Below, piece by piece: positions 7,292 to 16,700 of a stretch of 41,983 nucleotides of DNA. Position 1 is the first letter of the stretch; each line of letters starts with the position of its first letter. Source of the DNA: CBDUWP01 sp965370955. GTDB lineage: Bacteria > Planctomycetota > Phycisphaerae > Sedimentisphaerales > Anaerobacaceae. The notes under the pieces are model-generated. The model was not told the DNA's origin. It saw only the letters and a program-made list of their open reading frames with translations, and searched no databases. Both the position numbers and the translations under genes were made by a program. The stretch covers positions 1-41,983 of the forward strand of contig CBDUWP010000003.1 in assembly GCA_965370955.1 (NCBI GenBank), given 5' to 3'.

Positions 7292-9088
7292 ATGTCAAAT
7301 TTTTATAGTGACAATGATGATATAAAGTTTTTGTTTAAGCATTACGATCTGGCTAAGTTAGCTCGGCGAATGGAAGACGATTTTAAGTATGCCGAGGAGT
7401 TTGCTCATGCTCCCGCTAATGCCCAAGAGGCTATTGAAAATTATGACATGGTTTTGGAATCTGTTGGCCAATTGAGTGCTGAATTCATAGCTCCAAGATC
7501 AGAATCTATTGACAGGCAGGGCAATACTCACAATGAAGACGGCTCGGTCAGTTATGCTGACGGCATAGCTGAATCGCTGGACGCATTGGCTAAGGCTCAG
7601 GTGATGGGTTTCACTTTGCCGCATCGTTTTGGCGGTTTGAATTTCCCTGAAACTGTTTATACCATGTCCATAGAGATGGTTTCCAGAGCTGATGCTTCTT
7701 TGATGAACCTTTTTGGTTTGCAGGGCATTGCCGGCACGCTGAATGCTTTTGCCAGCGAAGAGATTAAGCAGGATTATTTGCCGGAATTAGCATTAGGCCA
7801 TCACACTGGAGCGATGGTTTTGACTGAGCCTGATGCCGGTTCAGATCTGCAGGCTATACAGCTTCGTGCTTATCAGGATTCTCAAGGCCAGTGGTATTTG
7901 CACGGCGTTAAAAGATTTATAACCAATGGCTGCGGCGAGGTTTTGCTTGTGCTTGCTCGCAGTGAACCAGATAGAGCTGGCGGTCTCGGCTTGAGTTCGT
8001 TTGTTTGTCACGATGGCCCGACCGTTCACATTCGCCGTATTGAGGATAAGCTCGGTATTCACGGATCGCCAACTTGCGAACTATTTTTTGACAATACTCC
8101 CTGCACACTTGTCGGCGAGCGTCAAAGAGGCCTAGTGACACACTTTATGGCCCTGATGAACGGTGCTCGTATAGGCATTTCAGCTCAATCCGTTGGTATT
8201 GCTGAGGCGACCTATGCTGTTGCCCGTGATTACGCGGCCAGCAGAGAGCAATATGGCGTAGCGATCGAAAAATTATCTGCCGTGCGTGACATGGTTATAG
8301 AGATGAAAATTGCTATTGAGGCCAGTCGTGCGTTGCTTTACGAAACCTCTGAAATAGTTGACTTTGAGCGATATTTTGGCCGCAAGTCACAAGATAAAAC
8401 TCTCGACAATAAAAAAGAGATCAAGAAACAGGCTCGCACCTATAAGAGATACGCTTCGATGTTGACTCCGATGAGCAAGTATTTTTGCTCTGAGATGAGT
8501 AATACTGTTACTTACGATGCGATACAGGTTTTGGGCGGTTCTGGTTTTATGCGTGATTATCCTTGTGAGCGTCACGCCCGTGATGCCAGAATTACCACGA
8601 TTTATGAAGGCACTAGCCAGCTTCAGGTTATCGCGGCAGTTAGAGGTGTTTGCGGTGGAACGGCTGAAAAATATCTAGCTCATTTGGCCTCGAGAGATTA
8701 TTCGCCGGAGCTTAGCGATTTGCTTGACATTTTGGCTGAAAGAACCAAAGAGCTTTTGGACACAGTCGTTTTTGTCAAGGCACAGGGCAACGATTACATG
8801 GATCTTTATGCTCGTAATCTGGTGGATGTTGCTATCTGGTTGATTCAGAGTTATTTGTTCTGCGATCAGGCGAGTTCGTCTGTTGATATGCAGGTTGCTG
8901 TTTCTGATGACGGCAATAAGCCTTCTGATGAGACGATTGCAATGACTGCTCGAAAAGCTATTATTGCCAGAAGATTTATCACTAAAAATTCGCCTAAGAT
9001 GACCGCCTTGCTCGATGTGGTTAAATCTGCTGATAAGGGTACGTTCGGCGATTATGAGAAAATCATTGGCCCATCGATTGTTGATTAG
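7292..9088 (+). CDS. Long-form acyl-CoA dehydrogenase
   Basis: FAD enzyme that introduces the alpha-beta double bond in an acyl-CoA and reduces ETF. At 598 residues it is longer than the usual form of about 380. The extra length lies in an N-terminal helical stretch of about 75 residues and a C-terminal domain after about residue 460. Core motifs are intact: TEPDAGSD near residue 176, REQYG for the FAD and subunit contact, QVLGGSGFMRDYP, and IYEGTSQLQ with the catalytic base Glu at about 439. Extended members of this superfamily include DmdC-like and long-chain enzymes. The substrate cannot be told from sequence. It directly follows etfBA (45-base gap), which supplies its electron acceptor. 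Confidence 0.93.
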   Translation: MSNFYSDNDDIKFLFKHYDLAKLARRMEDDFKYAEEFAHAPANAQEAIENYDMVLESVGQLSAEFIAPRSESIDRQGNTHNEDGSVSYADGIAESLDALAKAQVMGFTLPHRFGGLNFPETVYTMSIEMVSRADASLMNLFGLQGIAGTLNAFASEEIKQDYLPELALGHHTGAMVLTEPDAGSDLQAIQLRAYQDSQGQWYLHGVKRFITNGCGEVLLVLARSEPDRAGGLGLSSFVCHDGPTVHIRRIEDKLGIHGSPTCELFFDNTPCTLVGERQRGLVTHFMALMNGARIGISAQSVGIAEATYAVARDYAASREQYGVAIEKLSAVRDMVIEMKIAIEASRALLYETSEIVDFERYFGRKSQDKTLDNKKEIKKQARTYKRYASMLTPMSKYFCSEMSNTVTYDAIQVLGGSGFMRDYPCERHARDARITTIYEGTSQLQVIAAVRGVCGGTAEKYLAHLASRDYSPELSDLLDILAERTKELLDTVVFVKAQGNDYMDLYARNLVDVAIWLIQSYLFCDQASSSVDMQVAVSDDGNKPSDETIAMTARKAIIARRFITKNSPKMTALLDVVKSADKGTFGDYEKIIGPSIVD

Positions 9089-9095
9089 TTATTTA

Positions 9096-9131
9096 TTTTT
9101 TCTTCGTAATACTACATTGCTAAGGGTGTAG
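9096..9131 (-). repeat. 36-base dispersed repeat, copy B (inverted partner at 6152-6187)
   Basis: Lies 7 bases after the acyl-CoA dehydrogenase stop and directly before the structured leader of the HAD gene. Read on the minus strand it matches copy A at 33 of 36 positions by my alignment, including 22 consecutive identical bases. It carries the same CTACA/TGTAG hairpin. Confidence 0.7.
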
Positions 9132-9227
9132 ATGGAAGCATAGGGCAAAGCCTGCAGGGTTCAGAGCCCGCAGGCGACAAATCCCACGTCCGTAACGCGG
9201 TGGTTTATTGCCAGCCGGCTTTTTTTT
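9132..9227 (+). promoter_or_regulatory. Candidate riboswitch, resembling c-di-GMP-I (GEMM) class
   Basis: Structured leader ahead of the HAD gene. GGCAA (9144-9148) can pair with TTGCC (9208-9212), closing a three-way junction. Hairpin one is GCCTGC/GCAGGC (9150-9155 with 9170-9175), extended by GGGTT/AGCCC. Hairpin two is CCAC/GTGG (9184-9187 with 9200-9203). The strand GCATAGGGCAAA is one base from the GCACAGGGCAAA of the Vibrio Vc2 c-di-GMP-I aptamer as I recall it, and GAC-AAA-CC follows the first hairpin as in that class. Against it: the first hairpin has no GNRA loop, and the second is too short for the usual tetraloop receptor. It is either a divergent GEMM or another three-way-junction RNA. 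Confidence 0.45.
9198..9227 (+). terminator. Candidate regulated terminator of the riboswitch-like leader
   Basis: CGGTGG (9198-9203) can pair with CCAGCCG (9211-9217, one bulged A). Eight Ts follow at 9220-9227. The stem uses bases that also belong to the junction-closing stem and the second hairpin of the leader, so the two folds exclude each other. That is the layout of a transcriptional riboswitch. The next start codon is 9-15 bases after the T run. Confidence 0.5.
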
Positions 9228-9236
9228 GGAAATATA

Positions 9237-9920
9237 GTGACAATGTTCAAGGCTGTTATATTTGATTTTGATGGCGTGATTGCCGATTCAGAGCAGTTGC
9301 ATTTTAAGGCTTTCAATAGCATTTTAGCTAATTATGATTTTGTTATTAGCTCTGATGATTATTTTGAGAAATATCTCGGCCTGTCGGATTTCGATGCTTT
9401 TACATTGTTTCGTGAAACAGGTTTACTTGGCGCCGAGCCTGAATCTGTTCAGAGTTTAATCAAGCGAAAGCATACATTGTTTAACGATCTTGTTGCAGGC
9501 GGCGGCTTGATTATTGATGGCGTCGCCGAATTTTTGAAGATGCTTTCGGATAATGCTATTGCTATGGGCATTTGTTCTGGCGCGCTGCTTTGTGAAATAC
9601 AATTGATTCTTGCCTCGTCTGATATTGGTCACTATTTTGAAACGATTGTGTCAGCTGACATGGTCAAAAAAGGCAAGCCTGATCCGGAGGGTTTTTTGGT
9701 TGCTCTACAAAACCTCAATAATGTTGATCGGCCGCTGGCTGCAAAAGAGTGTGTTGTTATTGAAGATGCCCATTGGGGTCTTGAGGCTGCTACTGCTGCT
9801 GGCATGCACAGTTTAGCTGTAACAAATTCTTACAGTGCTGACGAATTATCTGGTGCCGATATTATTGTTGATCGCCTTGACGGGATTGACTTTGCCCAGC
9901 TTTGTCAGATTTGTCAATAG
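9237..9920 (+). CDS. HAD-superfamily phosphatase/phosphoglucomutase-like protein
   Basis: Cytoplasmic HAD hydrolase of the beta-phosphoglucomutase/phosphoglycolate phosphatase branch, 227 residues. Motif I is DFDGVIADSE, with nucleophile and acid-base Asp at about residues 10 and 12. It is followed by a helical cap domain. Motif II is the Ser in GICSGAL, motif III the Lys in KKGKPDPEGF, and motif IV VIEDAHWGLEAATAAGM. The motifs suggest a small phosphosugar substrate, which cannot be specified. The GTG at 9237 has GGAA at good spacing; the ATG at 9243, two codons in, is an alternative. A riboswitch-like leader with terminator sits directly upstream. The 3' end overlaps the convergent minus-strand gene by about 59 bases. 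Confidence 0.88.
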   Translation: MTMFKAVIFDFDGVIADSEQLHFKAFNSILANYDFVISSDDYFEKYLGLSDFDAFTLFRETGLLGAEPESVQSLIKRKHTLFNDLVAGGGLIIDGVAEFLKMLSDNAIAMGICSGALLCEIQLILASSDIGHYFETIVSADMVKKGKPDPEGFLVALQNLNNVDRPLAAKECVVIEDAHWGLEAATAAGMHSLAVTNSYSADELSGADIIVDRLDGIDFAQLCQICQ

Positions 9921-10263
9921 ATACTGGCAATATGTTTTGTTTTGGCTTTGATGGCTTGACCGATTGAGCAATGCGGTCTAATTTTTTATCCATCTGGCTT
10001 ACTTGAAAACCGAGCATTTCTATATTCGCGTTTAGCTTTTCGATTTTTCTGCTTAGTTCTTTTAGTCTGTTATGATTTTCGATTGCGTATTTGCCGGCTA
10101 TATGATCTGGCCCGTCTATTCTTCCGCCTATTTGCGGCATTGCCGGTATAATAATATTTGGCCGAAGCTCATAACTGGTCTCTGTAGCACTGGTTGATGA
10201 CCCGATCCATCCTGCTATTGCACAAGCGATTATTACCAGAATTATTGTTTTGCTATTTTTCAT
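9862..10263 (-). CDS. Small exported or membrane-anchored coiled-coil protein, function unknown
   Basis: 133 residues with no recognised family. Residues 1-26 form a basic then hydrophobic segment ending GWIGSSTSA, so a signal peptide or N-terminal anchor is likely. Residues about 65-105 (LKELSRKIEKLNANIEMLG and following) read as a heptad-like coiled coil. The tail is polar and rich in Lys, Gln and Ser. AGGAG lies 7 bases before the ATG, which supports real translation. The end overlaps the convergent HAD gene. It may be a periplasmic scaffold or spacer protein; nothing more can be said. Confidence 0.65.
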   Translation of the reverse strand: MKNSKTIILVIIACAIAGWIGSSTSATETSYELRPNIIIPAMPQIGGRIDGPDHIAGKYAIENHNRLKELSRKIEKLNANIEMLGFQVSQMDKKLDRIAQSVKPSKPKQNILPVSIDKSDKAGQSQSRQGDQQ

Positions 10264-10393
10264 TATTTACTCCTAAAACCTTATTGTTTTGTATTTATCG
10301 GCATAATTTAGCGATGCTAATCAGACAATTGAAAAAAAAAGTTTTTTATGGTACAAAGTGTTTTGAGAAGAGCGATTTTCAGGAACGATTTTT

Positions 10394-13300
10394 ATGGCTA
10401 TTCAATTTATTTTAGGCAGGGCAGGCAGCGGCAAAACTCGATTATGCGTTGACCGTATAACCGAAGCTTTGCGTGATATCGATTCAGCTCGCCCGATCAT
10501 CTTTCTCGTTCCAGAGCAAGCGAGCTATCAGGCGGAGAGTTTGATATTGCGTAATGTTGCCGGCGGTATTTTTAGTCGGTTACAGGTTTTGTCATTTCAG
10601 CGGATCAGTTATTTGCTTGGCTCTGATTTGGGCAGGAAATTTTTATCTCCGACAGCTCAAAACATGGTAGTTTGGAAGATTTTAACTGACATTTCCAGCG
10701 ATCTAAAAATTTTCAAACCGACATCAACTTCGTTAGGTTTAAGTGCCAAAGTTGCCGGTTTGGTTAGTGAATTGAATCGCAGTGGGGCTGATATTCCACA
10801 GCTCAGCGATTTGGCCGATCATTTTAGTGATATTGGTAATCATTTAGCTTCTGACAGGTTCGGCGATCTTGGCCTAATTTTGGATTCCTATCATAAATTT
10901 ATTGACGATAGATTTATTGATTCTGACCTTGAGCTTTTAGAGATTTCCAAACGCATTAAAGATGTTGCTTTTATTAGGTCTGCTCATATTTTTGTTGACG
11001 GTTTTACTGATTTCACAATTTGCGAATTGGCTGTTTTGTCGCAGATGATAAAATATTCGTCGGCGATATCTTTTTCGTTATGCCTTGATTACAATGACAT
11101 TAAATCTGACGGTCGATTATTTGACACAGCGAGTAAAACTTATCATCAGCTTTGTGATATTGCCAATGAGGCTAAGGTTGCTATTTCAGAGCCGGTGGTT
11201 TTAAGAGATATAAAGCGTTTTGAGCCTGATTCCAATTTAGCTTTTGTCGAAGCCAATATTTTTAGCTCCGATTCTAATCATGCAAAGTCCGACGGTTCTA
11301 TAGCTATTACCGCTTGCCAAAACAGCTATTGTGAGATTTCTGTTGTAGCTGCTCAGATACATCATTTAGTTAAAAGCGACTATTGCCGATACCGTGACAT
11401 TGGCGTGATTACCTCTGATACCAATTCTTATGCCCCTTATGTTCTGCAATGTTTTAATCGTTTTAGCATCCCTTATTTTATTGATCAGAAAAAAAATCTC
11501 ATCGATCATCCTGTTGCTAAGGTTTTTTGTTTAGCGATGGAGATTGTTTGCGGCGACCCGACTGTGCATGATTTTTTGAGTTATTTAAAAATATCAGCTT
11601 TAGCGTTTGAAACTAGCCGGATCGATTTATTTGAAAATTATTGTTTAGCTTTTGGTGTGTCGGCTAACGGTTTTTTTAATGATTGCCAGTGGGATGTTAT
11701 TGATGATAGTGACGTTTTTGATCAACAGGGGATAAATGAAACGCGGCAAAAACTTTGTCAACCGCTTATCGAGCTTAAAAAATGTCTTTTTAATGGCACA
11801 GTTAACAACAAGTTGACAGCCGGCGAATATACTAAAATTATTTTTGATTTTTTTGAGAGCCTTATGCTTACCGATATCGTTAGCGATTGGATTTCTGCTG
11901 CCGATTTAGCTAATGATGACCAATCGAGCCAGTATCATCGCCAATTTTACGATAAGTTTATAGATATTTTTGATGATTTGGTGGTTATTTTTCCTGATTG
12001 CAGTTATGCTCCTAAAGCTTGGTATCAAATTATACTTGCTGCTTTGACGGAGATTAAAGCCGCGTTTGTTCCTCCGTCTTTGGATTGTGTTTCTGTTGGC
12101 TCGATTGATCGGAGTCGCCATCCGGAATTGAAGGTTGTTTTTATTGTTGGTGCGATTTGCGGTCAATTTCCGACGAGTTTGTCCAGTCAAAATATTTTGC
12201 CTGATTCCGATCGTGCGATTGCCATAGAAAAGGGCATTAGCCTGTCGGTCAGTTCCAAAACTGCGATTGAACATTGTCAATATCTCGCTTATATTGCTTT
12301 TACGCGTGCTTGCGAGAAGTTATACATTAGCTATCCCGCTCAAAATCGAGCAGATTCATCTGCCGTCAGCCGTTCGCCCTATGTCACTGCTCTATTGCGT
12401 TTGTTCCCTGATTTAAAGGAGAGCTTTATAGATGATTCGTCGGATATGTCACTCGATGACATTTCTAATAGTGTCCAGCTCTGCGAATATCTTTGTTATA
12501 GCCTTGGCAGAAATTCGGATACTTCGCCAGCTGATTCCCAGACATTGCTGTCTCTTATGGATTTATTAGAAAAAGATTCGATGACAGCCGGTGTGATTGG
12601 CACTGTTCGGCGGATTTTGAATTATGATAATAAACCTGTTCTCGCTGATGTGCTGACGGATCATTTTAGCGGCAAAGCCATAAAGAGTTCTGCCACGAGA
12701 CTGTCATGTTTTGCTGCTTGTCCCTATAAATATTTCGCCAGATATATTCTTGGCCTTAAAAAGCGTGATGTTTTTCAGATGCAGGCTCTGGAAATGGGCA
12801 ATTTTTATCATGACTTGCTTGACCGCTTGTTAAAAAATCTTGCTGACCGTAAGAAAGATTTTGTTTCGATTGAGCAGGAGCAATTGATTGGCATTTTGAA
12901 TGACACGATAGAGAGCATCAAAGCCGACAGGTTTATTTCGCGGTTTATGCGTCAGCGCCCGCACAACAGCTTTATAATAACATCAGCTTCTGACACTTTA
13001 CGGCGTTTGTTGCTTGCTATTAGAGAAATGTCATCAGCCGGTAATTTTTCGCCCTATAGCAGTGAGCTTTCGTTTAATGATTTGCTGTTTGATTTAGCAG
13101 GCGGCAAAAAGATGTTGCTTTCCGGCAAGATTGACAGGCTTGATATTGCAGAGACAGACAATCGTAAGTTTGCGATTGTTTTTGATTATAAAAAGACTCT
13201 TCGACGTTTCGACTGGTCGAAATTTTATCATGGCCTTGATTTACAGCTTTTGGTTTACATTTTAGCTGCTCAGCAAATCACTGATGCTGAGCTTGTGGGT

Positions 13301-13753
13301 GCGTTTTATATGCCTATCGAAACATCGGCAAAAACGGTTGATATTGGTGACATGAAGCGAGAAGGCGATAAATTTGCGTATAAAGCAGCCGGCTTATTTA
13401 ATGGCGAGTTTGTTTCGCTATTAGATTCAAAGGTGGCTTCCGGCAATAGCCGCTATTATAGTTTTTTCATAAAAAAAAATGGCGAGCCGTACGGCTCTTA
13501 TAATAGCCGCAATATTTTGAAAGCCAGTGACTTCGACAATGTTTGCCAAATGGCTCATGGGATTATTAGCGACATTGCCGGCAGGATTTCTGATGGTGAC
13601 ATTACCCTGTCACCTTATAAACTCAATACTGAAACTGCTTGTGCCAATTGTGATTATCGTTGCGTTTGCAAGTTTGATAATCTTATCAACGATTATAATT
13701 ATATTAAAACTGTTAGCAAGGAGCAGGTTTTAGAACTTGCGTCGGATAAATAA
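10394..13753 (+). CDS. addB: ATP-dependent helicase/nuclease AddB subunit
   Basis: B subunit of the AddAB enzyme, the RecBCD counterpart that resects double-strand breaks for RecA-dependent repair. Its 1119 residues are close to the Bacillus length. It begins with a Walker A motif (GRAGSGKT, about residues 8-15). The degenerate helicase core includes LVPEQASYQAE and AFTRACEKLYISYP. The C-terminal RecB-type nuclease domain has the FDYKK active-site motif at about residue 935. Four cysteines of the expected iron-sulfur cluster are visible: one near residue 772 in SCFAACPYKYF and three in CANCDYRCVC near the C-terminus. The stop overlaps the addA ATG by one base (TAATG), so the two subunits are translationally coupled. 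Confidence 0.95.
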   Translation: MAIQFILGRAGSGKTRLCVDRITEALRDIDSARPIIFLVPEQASYQAESLILRNVAGGIFSRLQVLSFQRISYLLGSDLGRKFLSPTAQNMVVWKILTDISSDLKIFKPTSTSLGLSAKVAGLVSELNRSGADIPQLSDLADHFSDIGNHLASDRFGDLGLILDSYHKFIDDRFIDSDLELLEISKRIKDVAFIRSAHIFVDGFTDFTICELAVLSQMIKYSSAISFSLCLDYNDIKSDGRLFDTASKTYHQLCDIANEAKVAISEPVVLRDIKRFEPDSNLAFVEANIFSSDSNHAKSDGSIAITACQNSYCEISVVAAQIHHLVKSDYCRYRDIGVITSDTNSYAPYVLQCFNRFSIPYFIDQKKNLIDHPVAKVFCLAMEIVCGDPTVHDFLSYLKISALAFETSRIDLFENYCLAFGVSANGFFNDCQWDVIDDSDVFDQQGINETRQKLCQPLIELKKCLFNGTVNNKLTAGEYTKIIFDFFESLMLTDIVSDWISAADLANDDQSSQYHRQFYDKFIDIFDDLVVIFPDCSYAPKAWYQIILAALTEIKAAFVPPSLDCVSVGSIDRSRHPELKVVFIVGAICGQFPTSLSSQNILPDSDRAIAIEKGISLSVSSKTAIEHCQYLAYIAFTRACEKLYISYPAQNRADSSAVSRSPYVTALLRLFPDLKESFIDDSSDMSLDDISNSVQLCEYLCYSLGRNSDTSPADSQTLLSLMDLLEKDSMTAGVIGTVRRILNYDNKPVLADVLTDHFSGKAIKSSATRLSCFAACPYKYFARYILGLKKRDVFQMQALEMGNFYHDLLDRLLKNLADRKKDFVSIEQEQLIGILNDTIESIKADRFISRFMRQRPHNSFIITSASDTLRRLLLAIREMSSAGNFSPYSSELSFNDLLFDLAGGKKMLLSGKIDRLDIAETDNRKFAIVFDYKKTLRRFDWSKFYHGLDLQLLVYILAAQQITDAELVGAFYMPIETSAKTVDIGDMKREGDKFAYKAAGLFNGEFVSLLDSKVASGNSRYYSFFIKKNGEPYGSYNSRNILKASDFDNVCQMAHGIISDIAGRISDGDITLSPYKLNTETACANCDYRCVCKFDNLINDYNYIKTVSKEQVLELASDK

Positions 13754-16700
13754 TGGCTCAATCGATGAAATGGACTAAGGATCAGACGAAAGCGATCACG
13801 ACTGTCGATCGCAGTGTTTTTGTCAGTGCGTCAGCAGGTACTGGTAAGACCGCTGTTTTAGCTGGCCGTTTCGTTGACATTGTGACTCGATGTCACGATG
13901 TGTCTTCTAACGAGATATTGGTAATGACTTTTACCGAAGCCGCCGCAGAGCAGATGCGTTTACGAATATCGGACATGTTAAATGCTGTTTGTTTAACTAA
14001 TAATGATCTTAGGCTTCGGCGTCAGCTCATGCTCGTTGAGACTGCTGACATTTGTACTATGCACTCGTTTTGCAAAAAGATAATCAGCGAAAACTTTAAT
14101 GTTTTGAAACTAGATCCATCATTTCGAATCATAAATTCTGATGAGCAAAAACTTCTCAAGTCGGAAGCTCTTGAAAAGACCATAGATTGCGCTTGGCGTC
14201 AGGAGAATTTGGTTTCTGGTCTCGGTGAGTTATTTAATCGTAGAAATGTTTTGTCGGATGATGGCTTTCTTTATGCTTTGCAGCAGGCTAGCGATTCTAT
14301 TTCGAATCAGCCGTCGCGAGCGAGATGGTTTAATAAAATTGATGAACTATCCAAAATCGCCCAAGACATTGACAGTCCTCTCGGCGCAAGCCAGACTAAT
14401 CTTATAAAGGTCAAATTATCCGAGAGTATTTCGATGCTTGATTTAGCTTGTCGATTTTACAAAAAAAATACCGATGGCGATTGGCACAGTAAAATTGCCG
14501 CAAAATTCATCACTCCTATTGTCGCATTGAGTGACATCTTGCAAAACGGATCTTGGCCTGATTTTACAACTGGCTTATTAAACTATAAATTGCCAAATAT
14601 GCCGCCGCTATTGAAGGTTGAGGAGGACATTAAAGAATTTTTGAAGTCGCTCGTCACTGACGCCAAGAGCAACCTCAAAGACATTCGCAAATTGGCCATT
14701 GTAAGCCCAGATTATTTGAATATTGTCAATTCCGCCAATCGTCAGGAATATGTTTTTCTTGAATTGGTGAAGATATTTGATGACTGTTATAGTGAGGCTA
14801 AAAAGTCAATAAACAGCTTGGATTTCAATGATTTGGAATCGCTTGCTTTTAAGCTTTTAGCCAGTGACGCCGATACTGATGAGTTTGTTCCGAGCTGCAT
14901 TGCCGAAGAATATCGCAAAAAATATAAACATGTTTTTGTTGATGAATATCAGGATATAAATCAATTAGAGCAGGCCATCATTAAGTTGGTCAGCACTGAC
15001 AGCAATAGTTTTTTTGTTGGTGACATTAAGCAGAGTATTTATTCTTTTCGCGGTTCAGATCCGACTTTGTTTGTCGCCGATTTAGCTAAATCGACTTGTG
15101 ATGATAATGCTTCGTTGCCTTTACTGGTGAATCTTTCTGACAACTGGCGCAGCGATGAGCGTATTCTCGATTTTGTGAATCTGCTTTTTAATCGTATTAT
15201 GACCAGTTCGCTGGCGGATATTGATTATGATGAATCTGCGATGTTGCGGGGCAATTTGACCGATACGACTAATGACGACAGCAAGCCTTTGGTTGAGATT
15301 TGTATTTTGGATAGTTCGGCATCATCTAGCTCTTCTAGCTTTAGCCACAGCCCCAATCACATCACAGTAACTAATCGGCAATGTCAAGCCGCTTTTATTG
15401 TTAACAGGATTAAGCAGCTCGTCTCAGGTGACAATCCAGCTTTGATTTACGACAAGAATCTTGATAGGCACCGCAAAGTTGAATACAGTGACATTGTTAT
15501 ATTGATGCGTTCGCCAGCTGCTCGCGTTATTGATTATGTTGAATTGTTGCGAAGGGCTTCTGTGCCGGTCAATTGCCAAAGCAGCCAAAATTATCTTGAT
15601 AAGACTGAGATCAGCGATTGCCTTAGCCTGTTAAAGATTTTGGACAATTTCAGTCGTGACATTGACTTTGCTTCATTGCTTCGTTGTGCCATTTTCAATA
15701 TTGATGATTCTCAGCTTGCTAAAATAAGGCTTCATAATACATCAGCTAAAACCAGTTTTCATGAAAGTGTCACCGAATACATAAAAACCGGCTCCGACAA
15801 AAAATTAGCTGATCGTTTAGCGGTAATTTTGTCTGACATTTCAAATTGGCGGCAATTTTTAGCTCAAGGTAAAATCAGCGATCTTCTTTGGCAGGTTATT
15901 CATGATAGCCATTATATGGCTTTTGTGGCATCTTTGCCGCAGGGCAAGATCAGAAAATCAAATCTGTTGAGTTTGTATGAAAAAGCTGTGGAGTTTGAGG
16001 GTTTTGCCAGTTGCGGCCTGCATGTGTCACTGTCTCGTTTCGTTAATTTCATTGAAAAGCTTCAGCAAACTCAAGGTGATTTAGATGTCACCGATCCGTT
16101 GCCAGCCGGTGAAAACGCCGTTAGTATTATGAGTATTCATAAGAGCAAGGGCCTTGAATTTCCGATTGTTTTTTTGGCAGAAGCTGACGGCAAATTCGGC
16201 GGCAAAGACGCTAAAAGCAGCTGCTTAGTTGATACTGATTTTGGCATTGGCCTTTATGCTGTCGATGACAAAACCGGCAGCAAAACAGCCTCGATGGCTC
16301 GTCAGGTGATAAGTCAAAAGCGTCAAAGAACAGCTTTAGCCGAAGAGATGCGGCTTTTATACGTAGCTGCCACGCGGGCGAAAAACAAGCTTATTATTGT
16401 TGCCAAATCTAAAGCCAGCCATTGCCACAACCTAATCACCAGAGCCGCTCTTGTTGAAAATGACAAGCTTCCCTCGTGGTTATTGTCGCAATGCAAAAGC
16501 TATCTGGACTGGATTTTGGCCAGCCTTTCTAGTGACATTAAGGTCAATGCCGAATTTGACACAGGCCTTAGTTGTTTGAATGATAGTGATTTGTTTTCGA
16601 TGAAGTTTTATCATTCGGCCGATTTTGATGAGATAAGTATTTTCGCCGAAAGTTTATCAGGCAGTAATTTTTTAGCCAGTAAGCTTTCGACGTCTGCCAA

